64,000 nucleotides of DNA, from the NCBI RefSeq assembly GCF_035222275.1, contig NC_085885.1:2852001-2916000 (forward strand), given 5' to 3'. This DNA comes from Podospora bellae-mahoneyi (taxonomy: Eukaryota; Ascomycota; Sordariomycetes; Sordariales; Podosporaceae). A program made the translations under genes and the position numbers. Shown here in pieces: positions 1 through 11,004 of the stretch. The notes beneath the pieces were generated by a model. The model was given only the letters and a program-made list of their open reading frames with translations. It searched no databases and was not told where the DNA came from. Each line of letters opens with the position of its first letter. Position 1 is the first letter of the stretch.

Positions 1-172
1 TGATTACCCTGTTACCCCAGGTTTTGTGGCTGCAGGATGCAATCCAACTAGGAATAGTGTCGATTTGACACCTGCCCCGCTTCTCGGATATATTGACGTC
101 TCGGACGTAGATGCTCTCTCTGTCTTGAACAGACCAATCTGTACAGCTTCCCACCATCAATCAAACATCACA

Positions 173-2016
173 ATGGGTAGCATCGTCGAGAAAACCAGGG
201 ATGGGACCATCTACAAGGCTGCCACCAACGCGGTGCACCCTGAGCTTGACCTCTTGACGTTTCTCTTTGGTTTGCCCACCCGCCTTGATACGACCTACAC
301 AGGCTAACAGTGATACAGACTCACCACACACCCTGGCCGAGAAAACTTCCATCCTCCACGCCGACGCAGCGGATCCAGACAACAACCAGATAACCAAATC
401 TCAGCTACGCACCCTCGTCAAGTCAACAGCCTCCATCCTCCGAAACGAGTACGGCATCGGTGCCAACGGCCCCAACAAAGATGTCGTCCTCGCCATCTCC
501 ACGGGACACTACCTCCTCCCCTCTCTGTTCTACTCCACCATCGCCGCCGGCGGCGTCTTCTCCGCCTCCAACCCCGGCTCAACCCCCAAGGAACTCGCCG
601 CCCAGGTCAGCCAAGTAGGCGTCAAAGTCATCCTCTGCAACGCCGACACCGAAGCCACCGCCGTAGCCGCTGCTAAACTCACCGGTCTTGATTCCCGCAA
701 CGTGGTGGTTTACTCCTCCCTGCCCGGCGGCTCTCTCGTCTTGACCCCAACCAACTCTTCCACCCCCCTCACCTCATCTGGCTCCCTCTCCTGGGCTAAA
801 ATCACCTCCCGTCATGTCCTCGACAGCTCAATAATTTGCCTCCTTTTTTCTTCAGGCACCACCGGCCCCCCAAAAGCGTGTAAACTATCCCACACCAACA
901 TGGTCGCCGAGGCAGCACTGGTCCTCTCCCCCAACCGAGATTTTTACACCCGCTTGAACTTGCCGCTGGTGTACCGAACAGTTGCCCACCTCCCTGCCGC
1001 GCACATTGCGGGAATTCAAGGCTATTTTGTCAACCCTTTCTACCTAGGGGGAACGGTGTACTGGATGAGGGGATTTGATTTCCCCTTGTTTTTGACTTAC
1101 ATGAAGAAGTATCAAGTCACGCACTTCTTTTCTGTCCCCCCGGTTTTCTTGCTGATTGCAAAGTCGCCGATGGTGACAGATCAGCTTGCCACGGTGGAGC
1201 AGGCTGTTTCTGGCGCGGCGCCGATGGGGAGGGAGCTGCAAATCGCGGCGAAGAAAAAGTTGGGAGGGGGCAGGCTGGGGAAGGGGAGGTTGGTGCAGAC
1301 TTGGGGTTTGTCGGAGACGACGGGGAGTGTTACTGTTTTGAATATGGGGAGCGAGTTTGAGGATGACGAGAGTGGGAGTGTTTCTGCTTTGGTTGCGGGG
1401 ATAGAGGCGAGGATTGTGGATGATGAGGGGCGGGATGTGGAGGTGGGAAAGGAGGGTGAGATTTGGGTTAGGGGGCCGATGATTACGAAGGGGTATTGGC
1501 AGAATGAGGAGGCCAATAGGGAGGGGTTTGCGGATGGGGGGGTGGGGAGGGAGAGGTGGTTTAGGACGGGGGATGTGGCTGTTTATAGGGGAGGTTTGTT
1601 TTATGTGGTGGATAGGAAGAAGGTTTGTTTCACTGAAGATCATGGAAGATTAAGTGGGATAGCGTGCTGACAAGCGATAGGAACTAATCAAATACAAGGG
1701 CAATCAGGTCGCGCCTGCGGAGCTGGAGGCGCTGCTGATCAGCCACCCCAAGATTTTGGACGCGGCTGTGATTGGGGTAGATGATGAGAAGGAGGGGACC
1801 GAGGTGCCGAGGGCATATGTGGTTGTGGGGGATCAAAAGGGGATTACGGGGCAGGAGATACAGGAGTGGGTTGCGAAGCAGGTTTCTAGTCATAAGAAGT
1901 TGAGGGGAGGGGTTGTGTTTTTGGCGGCTGTTCCCAAGAGTCCGTCAGGGAAGATTTTGAGGAAGGATTTGAGAGCGTTGGCGAAGAAGCAGCAACACGG
2001 AGGGAGTAAGTTGTAG
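173..2016 (+). CDS. Acyl-/aryl-CoA ligase (4-coumarate-CoA ligase-like), peroxisomal
   Basis: Exons 173-269, 319-1622 and 1681-2016 give 578 residues. The introns are 49 and 58 nt, with GCTAAC and GCTGAC before the acceptors. The protein is an adenylate-forming enzyme that would activate a carboxylic acid with ATP and load it on CoA. The AMP-binding loop SSGTTGPPKACKLSH lies near residue 210, the segment YKGNQVAPAELEALL opens the C-terminal domain, and the C-terminal catalytic lysine sits in PSGKILRKDL. It ends in SKL, a type 1 peroxisomal targeting signal. Length fits the 4CL-like family (about 550-600). The ATG at 173 is the first in frame, and the first intron restores the conserved frame. 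The substrate cannot be read from sequence; fungal relatives act on phenylpropanoid, phenylacetic or fatty acids. The coding strand is C-rich to about 1170 and strongly G-rich afterwards. Confidence 0.9.
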
Positions 2017-2151
2017 ATGATTAGCCGCGTGATACTCTACCATGTCGTGAATGAATAATAGCGATTACTGTGCGTACTTGGGGTAGAGCCCTGAAACATA
2101 GGTGATGGACCTTTAACGATACGTTATAGAAGCGTGTGTGGATAGCAGGGA

Positions 2152-2226
2152 CGCTTTGACAGAACCTTTGACAGAACCTTTGACAGAACCTTTGACAGAA
2201 CCTTTGACAGAACCTTTGACAAAACC
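2152..2226. repeat. 12-bp minisatellite, unit AGAACCTTTGAC
   Basis: Five perfect tandem copies occupy 2161-2220, with partial copies on both sides. The tract lies about 140 bp after the CoA ligase stop codon. The unit is a multiple of three, so it is open in several frames, but no gene around it is convincing. Confidence 0.95.
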
Positions 2227-3114
2227 TTGCACTTGTTCTTCGGCGTGTTTCCAAATGGCGTCATTTGAAGACAGAGGAAAGAGCTGGATTTGGAAAACTG
2301 TGCTAGTGCTTTTACCTGGAGAATGGTATGGTGTCTAGAATGGAGATTTGAGGGTGGTGAATGCCCCTCATATACACCGCGTTGGAGACTTCCTTACTTT
2401 CCAAGGCTCCATTTTCCAGTGGGTGAATGACCTCGAAGCTGGAATATGACTGCCATGCTACATGGCGAAATGTCATCTTTGACGTTTGATGGTGTTGAGA
2501 CATGGGAATATCAGCTGCTTGGTCACAGCACTTGAAGCAGACAGGACGGCAAGGGGGAGCGTGCACACCTGACAGCAAAACCTGCCATTTGAAACGGCCT
2601 GTGCATGGGATGTCTCGGTGCCTCCCGAGGTGTATCAGTGTATAGCCCGCGTCGCTCTTGCTCTGTTATTCAGCATCCAACCTTTTCCCGACAAATCCAT
2701 AGTTATGTCCCTCACGAGCAGCTGCGACACCCGCTAAAACCGAAGCTTTCCCGCCCTTTCCAAAGGTCATATTATCCCTGACATCTGTGTGGAAGCAGTC
2801 AATGGTAACTTATGTTGACTGTTGACGGCCAAGCACCAACACCAACCTACAGATCCCCCCGCACTTCAACCGAGTGCAATTTCTTTCCACTGCAACCCGG
2901 GCGGGAGCGAGGCGTGCTTGAAAGCATCTTGATAGATCTTGGCTAACCCCGACCAACTGACCAACAAGAACCTTGGGTCGTCAACAACCGACCAAGGCGT
3001 TTTCATGCGCCCCGCTGTGCACTCGTTCAACTGACCCAAAATTCAGTTTGTTGGGTGCAAGTTTGAGAGTTCTGTTCTGGATCGCCGAGATATACAAGGT
3101 GGAAATGTCCATCA
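2227..3114. other. Intergenic, no gene seen
   Basis: This stretch lies between the 3' ends of two convergent genes. Short reading frames occur on both strands, but none has intron-supported extension, a domain or a convincing start. I see nothing else here. Confidence 0.6.
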
Positions 3115-4089
3115 TCATATTCTCTTGACGGGGCTTTCCATGCCTTCACTAATCTCTGAAGTCAGACCCCCAGAACCCTCCTGTGTAGAACCATCGACGA
3201 TAACAAACTCAACCCCCTCGTCCGCCCCAGGAACAACCAAAGCAGGCATCTTCTTGTCCGTCTCCCTTTCAATCGACCTCGCCGCCTCAAAGCACGGCAG
3301 CAAGACCGTCGTCCCAGCCTGCTTATGCTCCTCCAAATCCCCCCAGTCCCACCAGTCGACGTAGGCGCCCTTGAAACAAAACCTGAATCTGTCGGTCGGG
3401 ACTGCGTCATCTGGTAGCAAGCTCCAGTATTCCTGCTGAAGTGTCTCCTCCCAGGTCCAGGTTTCGCCGGGGCGGAGGCTGATGAAGGAGTTTGTGATGT
3501 GGTCGCCTTTGGAGACGGGGACTTCTTTGTCGGGGTCGTCGTAGATGGCAAAGGTGCAGATTGTGCCGTCGTCCATTTCGGTGAACTCCCATGGGTTATC
3601 GTGGTTGTTGTTGTTGTTGTTGTTGTTGTTGTTGATTGGGCGGTGGCGGTAGAGCCAGAACCCTTCGCGCTGTGGCTCGGTTTGGTGCCAGGCTATTATT
3701 GTCCAGGGGCGGAAGGTGATGGGGCGGGTGGTTGGGGGTGTGGTTTTGTCCGGGTTGAGGAGGAGGCCGGTGTAGGTGATTTTTAGTGTGATGGCGAACT
3801 TGGTTTTGAGGGGAGTGGTTTGGGGTGCGGAGAGTTGGACGGAGAGGAGGGGGGTTCCAGGGCTGACAAGAAAGAGGGTTAGTGATGTGGTCTTGTTGAG
3901 GGTTGTTGGGAAAAGGTGAGGTTACTTGAGGTCTGCGATGGTGAGTGGGCTGTTTGATTGATGAGTAGGGGTTTCGGAGAAGATTTCAGGTGAGGGGAGG
4001 TCAAGGAGGTTGTCTTCTTCTGCACTGCTTAGTTGGATGTCTAGGAGATTGTCTTCCTCCGTGCTGCTCAATTCCTGAGGGCTGGCCAT
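3115..4089 (-). CDS. Hypothetical protein with polyasparagine run
   Basis: Two exons on the minus strand (4089-3926 and 3862-3115) joined over a 63-nt intron (donor GTAACC, acceptor TTGTCAG, CACTAAC branch) give 303 residues. I do not recognise the family. The first 50 residues are acidic with two similar EEDNLLD segments. A beta-rich stretch follows with FRPWTIIAWHQ and REGFWLYRHRP, then ten consecutive Asn encoded by (AAC)10 at 3604-3633. The C-terminal half has aromatic motifs such as WTWEETLQQEYW and YVDWWDWGDLEEH. No signal peptide or membrane segment is visible, so a soluble protein is inferred. The Asn run is a microsatellite likely to vary in length between strains. Confidence 0.72.
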
Positions 4090-4985
4090 TTCGTTGGAAT
4101 AAATGTCAGTCGTGTGTCGCGCTGTCTGGCAGGAGTGTCAGTCATCTGCTGTCGGGGTCAGGGGGCATTGAACCTCAGCGGTTTGCTGTTCACCTGGGTC
4201 TTTCACTTTCCAACAGTGGGATTGGATCCCATCTTAAACGTTTTCTTAGGACCTGTCATACCGTTATCTCACCCCTCTTTTGCCCCCCATAACTCCATAA
4301 GGCAGCGCGGGCCGCATGTACCTGTCCATTGCATAGTGCATGACCTCATGCGGGCCTCGCACTAGCCAAGACCGAAGACTCATACGGCATGCAAGACTGA
4401 CAGCCAGGTCAGGGCCAGCGATTGGCACCTCAGACCAGTCCGATTTGCATCCAAACTTCGCATTTGGACCATGTTTGACAATGGTCTGATCGGCGGTGTC
4501 TTCTCACTCGGTCGGGATTACCACAAAGAGGGGCAGCAGTTGTGTTATCACCGATTGCAACTGATCAACTGAGTGATCACAGTGGCAGGTTAGTGTTTAC
4601 GTTTGTAGGTTTGAGATCATGCTTCACTGGGGCCATTCGTGTTTCCAAGGTAAAGGTGTGACCATTTTCTATATAGGAACAAAGGCCAAACGCACTCAGG
4701 AGGTCTTTTGAGGCCCTTCGGGAGGCTGCATGTCTCCTATGTATCACTAAGACCCCTGCCTTCATCCTCTACGCTCTCGAGATTCCATGCAACCATATCC
4801 TTTAATAGCTATTTTGCGGTTCTCTTTCCAGGCACCTAATACTCGTTATCATACTTGACACTCATGTCACAGCAACACAGCCTCAAGCCACGAATTAATC
4901 ATCAGCTAGCAAAGCTACATATGCGGTTGCGGAACGGGATGATAATGACCAACCAACACTAACTAGAATGACAGCTCTCTAGAAG
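4090..4985. other. Intergenic, no gene seen
   Basis: This is upstream DNA of the minus-strand gene ending at 4089. Only short, unsupported frames are present. No repeats or RNA genes were recognised. Confidence 0.55.
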
Positions 4986-5785
4986 CTAGGTAAAGACTAT
5001 TTAGAACGCAAAGACAACGGCAGTCCAAAAGCAATTTACGAAAGATATGCCTTGAGATATACCAGAAGGCTCAACAGGCGAGCCAGACGGTCCCTGACCT
5101 ATTACTGCGAGGTTCACGGCTTTGCACTGAGGACAAACTTGCTTTACTACCCAAGTACAAGTGAGTCTAGCAAATCGAAAAATCATTCTGTGAATGGCAT
5201 CAGGACAACCATTCTAACAGCCCTGGCACAGTCGAACGCTGGAAATACTCTCCACCCGAAAAAAAAAAATGAAAAAAAGAAGAAGGATCCAGAGTCCAAC
5301 TCGTCACCTACCTCGACCACTTCATACCCGCTGCCAAAAACCTCAACCCTTTTGAGTTGCACGATGACCGAGAAGACTACGCCAACGTAGTTCTTCACCT
5401 GATCCGGAGAGTCGAAGGAGTGGTAGCCACCGTCAAGAATTCTATGAACATTACAGATGATCAGTGCCCGGATCCTGATGGGTAGTTGTGGCGGAATATT
5501 CCCTGGCGATACGGATCTCGAAATTTCGACAGGGATGGATGGGGCACAAAGATAGGGGATAGATATTGCATTTGGGAATATCCGTTGTATGTGGACAAGC
5601 CGTGTAGAAATAAGCATGTGAAATGGGCTTATCCCTTCCTCACGAATAGGGTGTTGCAGAGGGATGATGAGGACGTGCCGAGGTTGGGGAAATATCAGTA
5701 TCTGTTCATTCCGGTGTGGAAACCTTCTTGGATGAGGAGGAGAAATACCTGGTTGTGGCGGGGTAGCTACCTACCCCTCTGTTGA
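4986..5785 (+). pseudogene. Probable relic of a fungal protein gene (helical N-terminal-domain type)
   Basis: Protein-like pieces follow one another on the plus strand but not in one frame. A helical segment containing KICLEIYQKAQQASQTVPDL at about 5040-5170 resembles the start of fungal STAND/ankyrin N-terminal domains. After a GTGAGT...CTAACAG-like stretch comes a segment with FIPAAKNLNPFELHDDREDY (about 5310-5480), then a cysteine- and tryptophan-containing frame at 5486-5785. No start codon and no complete domain are seen. I regard it as a broken gene. The resemblance is by eye only, and chance frames remain possible. Confidence 0.3.
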
Positions 5786-5957
5786 GATTCGTTAAAAAAG
5801 ATGAAGAAGAGAAATTGTCAGTGGAATTACTACTATTAATAATTGTCATTTGTTCTATAGTAAATCAAAAAGCCAAAGGAGTCTCAACTTGACGACCGGC
5901 CAGCCAGTCCGTTCAAAGTGGTCAGACCCAAACAAGTAGCGTGCGCCGCCAGGGCAA

Positions 5958-8545
5958 TTACAGCTGTCCATTGATTTCCAACTTCTCCAGAATAGCATCG
6001 CGGTACGCAAACATGCCCACGGTCCTGGGGTGGAAAGTCTTGATCTGCCTGGTAGGCGCGTACCAAGACACATCCTGGATGTTGGCTCCATCCTTGCCAG
6101 AAATGAAATCGTTTGCGCCGTTCACTCTTTTGGCCTCCTCTCCCTCCGGCTCCTCCCTTACCAACTCCGCCACGTAGCACAGGTATGACTCGTACGGATC
6201 GCGACCCTCACTAGCGGTAGAGTTGCACGTCTCCTCACTGGGTAGCTTGATCTCGCCACTTTCGATGAGCATCTGCGTTTCGTCCTTTTCCACTTCTCCA
6301 CCATCAACCCCGGCGGCGTTGTTGGGCTCGATATCCTTCCAACCACTCAAAAAGAACCAAGTATCGGCGCGGTTAGAATCAGGATCCTTGACGCCCGGCT
6401 CGCACCAGCGATGTCCCCCCTCTATCCAGCGTTTGTCGACGTCGACATAATGGACTTGGCCACCTTCGGTGTTGGCGTCGTTCACAGCGAACTGGATGAC
6501 CTCGTTGAGCTGCCTGACGAGATCGTCGAGCTCCTTTCTCAAACTCTTGGTCAGGTAGACGATTCGATTGGCGGGCCAGTCGGAGGGAGGTCTGTTTTCA
6601 CCAAACCAGTAGTGGAAGCTCGCGCCGTCGCAGTCGTCTGTCTCCTCGTTGAAAAAGGTCGGGTAGCCTGCCACGTAGAGCTGTGTGTCCTTGCGCTTGG
6701 TCCGCCCGAGAGCGCGCAGGTAGGCATCCTTCAGCCGGGCGCGCAGGCCGTTGGGTGAACTGTCATCCATGTGTGCGCGGGCCTTCTTTTCCGCTTCCTC
6801 GCAGTTTTTGCGGTTTGTACTCCCCCAGTGAGCTGTGTTGGGCGTGATGACGCAGTACCAGACGAGGTCAGAGAAACCCAAGTCGTTGCCACCGATGGTG
6901 AGCGTGATGACGTTGGTTTCGTCGGCTTTCTTTTGATCCCACTCTTCGATCTTCTTGTACAGGCCTTCGGTTGTGTCTCCGGAGCAGGAGCGGCGGTCGT
7001 ACACTATTTCCTTGTTGTCAAAGAACTTGTTGAGGAGATCACCGTAGTTGTTGGATCCGATTCGGCACTTATCGGTCGAGGTTGTTCCGGTGCCCATGCC
7101 TGAGGCGTAGGAGTCGCCAAAGTGAGCGAAGCCAATGACGCCGGTAGCGTCGATTTCCTCTGGACTGCCGTCCCAGACGATGGCGTCGGTGACAAAGGGG
7201 CATGATTCATCCCTGGACCGGAGTGGGTGACGAGGTTGATTCAACCCAGAGTCTGCAGGTGCGTCATGCTGATATGTGTCGGCGTTCAGACGTGGTCTTT
7301 GGCGGGGATGTCTTCTAGTCGCGGGCTTTGGAGGAACACCGATTGTACCGCCTTTACCAGGAACACCCGCCGTGTTACCTGGTTGGCCACCGCTGCTCCC
7401 TACATTATTGGTAGGATGTGGGATTTCTCGGTTGCACTCCTTTGAGAAGAACACCCCGGCCGCAACATGGGAGTAGGTGTCTGCATTCTGAGCGCTCATA
7501 TCGCCATTGCAGAACCCTTCGCCACCGGCATTGTTCCCGCAGATTGGAGTGGTAAAGCTGCCATCCTTTTTCTTTTTCAGCCCACCATACGGTGCGCATG
7601 CGCGGTCGAATAACCCAAGAGGAAGGCTGGTACACCCAGTGTAACCGTAGGCAACATCCACAGCCCTGTTTAGGAGACAGTTAGTATTCATAACGGTGCA
7701 AACACTAACACGCATATAGCTAACTTACGGATCGTTATCACGCATCGCGTATCTTGTATGGGAGGCCTCGTGGATAATGATAGAAGATCTTGTTCGTTGG
7801 GCTTGCCGAAGATCCTTCAAGGAGTCGCAGTTGTTGTCCAGCGCGGGCTGTGTCTCACCAATGTCATTGGTGTCGAAGAACTTGTCGCAGAATGTCATCC
7901 TCTTCTCCTTGTCGTTCATGGCTGCCCACCAATTCTTCTTCGGTGCGCAGGCCGGGCTGTTGTTATCGCAGTTGACTTTGAAGGTGTAGCTTGAAGAGGT
8001 TCCTGAAAGCACTGCAGTTGTATGATGTCAGATCATTGAGCACATGGAGAATAAGGGGCTAGGAACCAGGGTTGACTTACAGTCTGCTATGCGGCGATAG
8101 GTTTCACGGATATCGTCTTCGAAGCCCTCTTTTTCCCTGAGTCCTTTGGCGAAGAAGTGATCGTAATAGTTTCCCTCGGTAAGAAACTCTTGGGCACGGA
8201 GAGCCATGTTCATGGCATGTTGCATTTCATCCATGATGTCTTTTTTCTTCTTGTCATCACAGGTGTCGCCCTCAAAGTGTACAATAGCAGCCTGTAGGGG
8301 GAGGGTCCAATTAGATATTTGTCACACAGTCGATGGTGATAACCTCATGAAAGTAGCTGAAATCTGAAATCTGTGTGATCACCTACCTTCATGTCCGGGG
8401 TGATTCCGTCGGTAGGGCCTTTGGGATTCTTCAGATCGTCTGGGATTCCTTCGACAGGTCCCGTGGGTTTTCCAGCATTATTTTCTTGCGCAAGACAGCC
8501 TGCTGCCACCAGGGCAGCTAAAGCCAACTTGAAGGCAACCTTCAT
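5958..8545 (-). CDS. Secreted fusion: M35-like metallopeptidase domain plus SGNH/GDSL hydrolase domain
   Basis: Four exons (8545-8387, 8291-8081, 8011-7729, 7665-5958) give 786 residues. A signal peptide covers about residues 1-19. Residues about 54-300 look like an aspzincin (M35) peptidase: HEASH at 204-208 supplies the two zinc histidines and catalytic Glu, Asp221 in DVAYGY is the likely third ligand, and NADTYSHVAAG matches the M35 end motif. A Pro/Gly/Arg linker follows. Then comes an SGNH hydrolase: FGDSYASG with nucleophile Ser403, TIGGND near 478 and TFHPRTVG with His763. A domain pair of this kind implies an extracellular enzyme that cleaves both a protein and an ester. The usual acidic residue of the DxxH block is not evident. 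All three introns keep the frame. Confidence 0.88.
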
Positions 8546-9582
8546 GGTGCCGTGTATCTGGTGCTGAATAATGATATGTGTGTTGGATTCGAGAGTGAGA
8601 ACGAAGCAGGGCGTGATGTCCAAGAAGTTCCATGTTGCCGATGTCTTTATACAACTCAAGTCTGTCAGACCATTGTGACAATTGTGCAAAGCTCTATCTC
8701 CATCCAGTCACAAACATTATTCGCATTGACGGCAATTGTAAATCCCATATTCAACTCGAATATCAAACTACGGTCTTCATACTTCAGCCTTCATCTAAGC
8801 CGAACAGGAGCGAGATATGGGATGCAAGGCCCAGCTGAGCTTGGCCACATGTATCCGAGACGCCACATATGTTGGGGTCCGAGGCAGGACATTCGAGGCT
8901 ATCATTGATGTGAATGAAGTCTTTCAATGGTGAGCCATACAATGAAGACAAGCCCGATACATTAATCCATGCAAATAGTACCTGGGTAGTTAAGACATAT
9001 CGGCAAATGTTTTATTGGGAGGATCATGAATCTGAGCTCTTGTTACCTTACTTAGTCCGAAGTTGGATGCGATGTCATGTGCTACAGGCCCGGATTCACC
9101 CCGCGCCACCTTCAGATCTTTACCCCAGGCCCGACAAACAGTTGGGTCTCAGAACCTTAGCAAACAACAAATTTAGATGGTGGATAGCCGTTGCCACCCA
9201 CAGAATTGGTAGCATAAGTAAGCCTGACCATCCTCGGTTTGCTTGTGAGTGCCCGGTTTTAGTGTTGATCGCACCATTCCCTTTTCACCCTCACATCTGC
9301 TCAGAGGAAACACCGTCCGAGTTCCTTTCCTACAGACCTGCGTATGCGCCAAACCTCACACAGCACCACCGCGAGCTTAACAGAAAAGCCTTTCCGTTCT
9401 TTTTCTTTTTTCAAAACCCCTTAACAAAACATCATAAAAAGCCCTCGTCCTCTCAATACCGACCCCTTAATTTGATACGGCTCTTGTTTAGCTCCAAATA
9501 AGTACCTAGACATCAAAGAAAAGAAACGAGCGAAGCCACAGAATCCTCGCTATTTTGGTGGTCTCTGCCTTCTCCACCAGCC
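8546..9582. other. Divergent intergenic region
   Basis: This stretch separates the minus-strand protease-esterase gene from the plus-strand PQ-loop gene, so it should hold both promoters. A 195-residue open frame at 8914-9501 starts with ATG but has low-complexity, non-domain content and is treated as chance. The region 9380-9480 is pyrimidine-rich, as is common upstream of fungal genes. Confidence 0.55.
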
Positions 9583-10629
9583 ATGGAAATCCCAGACTGG
9601 CTTCGAGGGTAAGCCAACCTTACCAGCATCTATCGACACTCCTCACTCCCATGACATACTACAATCCGCACATATACTGACCTTGAAGCCTTTGGGCGAG
9701 AAAAACAGCGTCTTTCTCATCCTAACACTTCTATCTTTCGAGCCACAAATCGCCCGAATTTATCATCGCCGCGATAGTACAGGCATCTCCCTCTACTACG
9801 TCCTCTTCAACCTCATCATCGCCACCGAGCTCTTCACAATCTCCTTCTTCCACCTAGTCAACAACCGCTGCGAGGGATCTGACTCGTTCGTACACGATCC
9901 GCCCAACCTAGGTGATCTCCTCAACCTCGCTCACTTCACGGCTGTGTGGATTGCCTGGATCATAATGTTAGTCCCTCTTCGATGGAAACGACCGAGAGAA
10001 CAAAGTTAACACTTCCACGCAGACTACTTCTAACCATCATTTACTCCCCAATCACCAGAGACACATCGAACATCATGTTGATATACATCTCCTTCCTCAC
10101 CATCTCCCTCATCCCCCTCTTCCTCGACGCCCTCTTCGCCGACACCACCGACCCCTACCACAAATGGGTTCTGGGTTTCTTCTCAGCGATACACATGATG
10201 TTCATCAACCCCAGTGTCTTCTTCCTTTGCTTCTTCGCCATGGGGGCCCAAGCCCGCGAGATCATCCGCCACAGACATGAAGACAGTGCGCTGAGCTTGC
10301 TCGGGCTGGCGGTGCAGGCTGTCTTGTTTGCTGTGCTTTCGGTGACTTGGTCGGGGCGGCTGGTGTTTCAGTGGGACAAGATCCCGGATGGGAATTTTTT
10401 GAACTGGAGGGTGTTTGTGTTTTGGTTTCAGGCTGTTGGGTTTGTTGTGTATGATTATGCTGTTTTTGCGATTGGGCAGGGGCTGTTGCTTGCGCTGGCG
10501 CTGAGGCATCTGGATGTGGCGTTGACAGGGGGGAGTCTGTGGCGGGTGATCTTCTTGAAGACAGATGGGGAGGGGTATGAAGATGGGGTTGTTGGTGAGG
10601 AGGAGGAGAGGAGGCCGTTGTTGGGTTGA
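9583..10629 (+). CDS. PQ-loop repeat membrane protein
   Basis: Exons 9583-9608, 9709-9966 and 10023-10629 give 296 residues. The second exon opens with a PQ-loop helix pair: LSFEPQIARIYHRRDSTGIS is the signature. The rest is a polytopic membrane protein with about seven hydrophobic segments and an acidic, cytosolic-type tail ending EEERRPLLG. PQ-loop proteins move small solutes such as amino acids or sugars across vacuolar or other membranes; the substrate here is unknown. The first intron is the weak point: to keep frame the acceptor must be at 9708, skipping AGs at 9688 and 9700. The coding strand turns from C-rich to G-rich near 10270. Confidence 0.75.
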
Positions 10630-11004
10630 AGAGTAAGGTAGTCTCATCATGATGACGAGTGGTTACTGAGGGCTTGTTATAGGCCTGTTTACCTACCGGA
10701 CTTGCGGGCAAGGACCTCATTTAGACACACTAATTAAACTTAATACTAGTTGATCTGTTCAGAAGGCTTTGTTCACATTCAGAGTAATGATAGTAAACAA
10801 AGGGTGTTGAGTAGGGGTCGTGAAAGTGCGATTACCACGGCAGATGAAAGAATGAAGACCGGGGCTCACTCCAGCAGATCCATGATTAACGACCTACCAA
10901 GCATCTGTATTTAAATACCCTAAACTACCTACCTATCCAAGACCCGATCAACCTTGGTTGTAGCCATCCAACTGCCTATCTTTGGGGCCATTTCATATTT
11001 CCAT
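10630..11004. other. Intergenic, convergent 3' ends
   Basis: This gap lies between the 3' ends of the PQ-loop gene and the alpha-galactosidase gene. It is AT-richer than its flanks. No gene, tRNA or repeat was seen. Confidence 0.6.

Noticed and set aside
1044-1643. 199-residue minus-strand frame under the CoA ligase
   Set aside because: It is the antisense shadow of a G-rich coding strand, full of Pro/His/Leu, with no start context or domain.
8914-9501. 195-residue open frame starting with ATG on the plus strand
   Set aside because: Composition is non-protein-like, with no domain, no homologous pattern and a low-complexity Phe/Pro/Lys end. It lies in a divergent promoter region.
10183-10720. 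Two overlapping minus-strand frames of about 150 residues under the PQ-loop gene
   Set aside because: Shadows of the G-rich 3' half of the PQ-loop gene.
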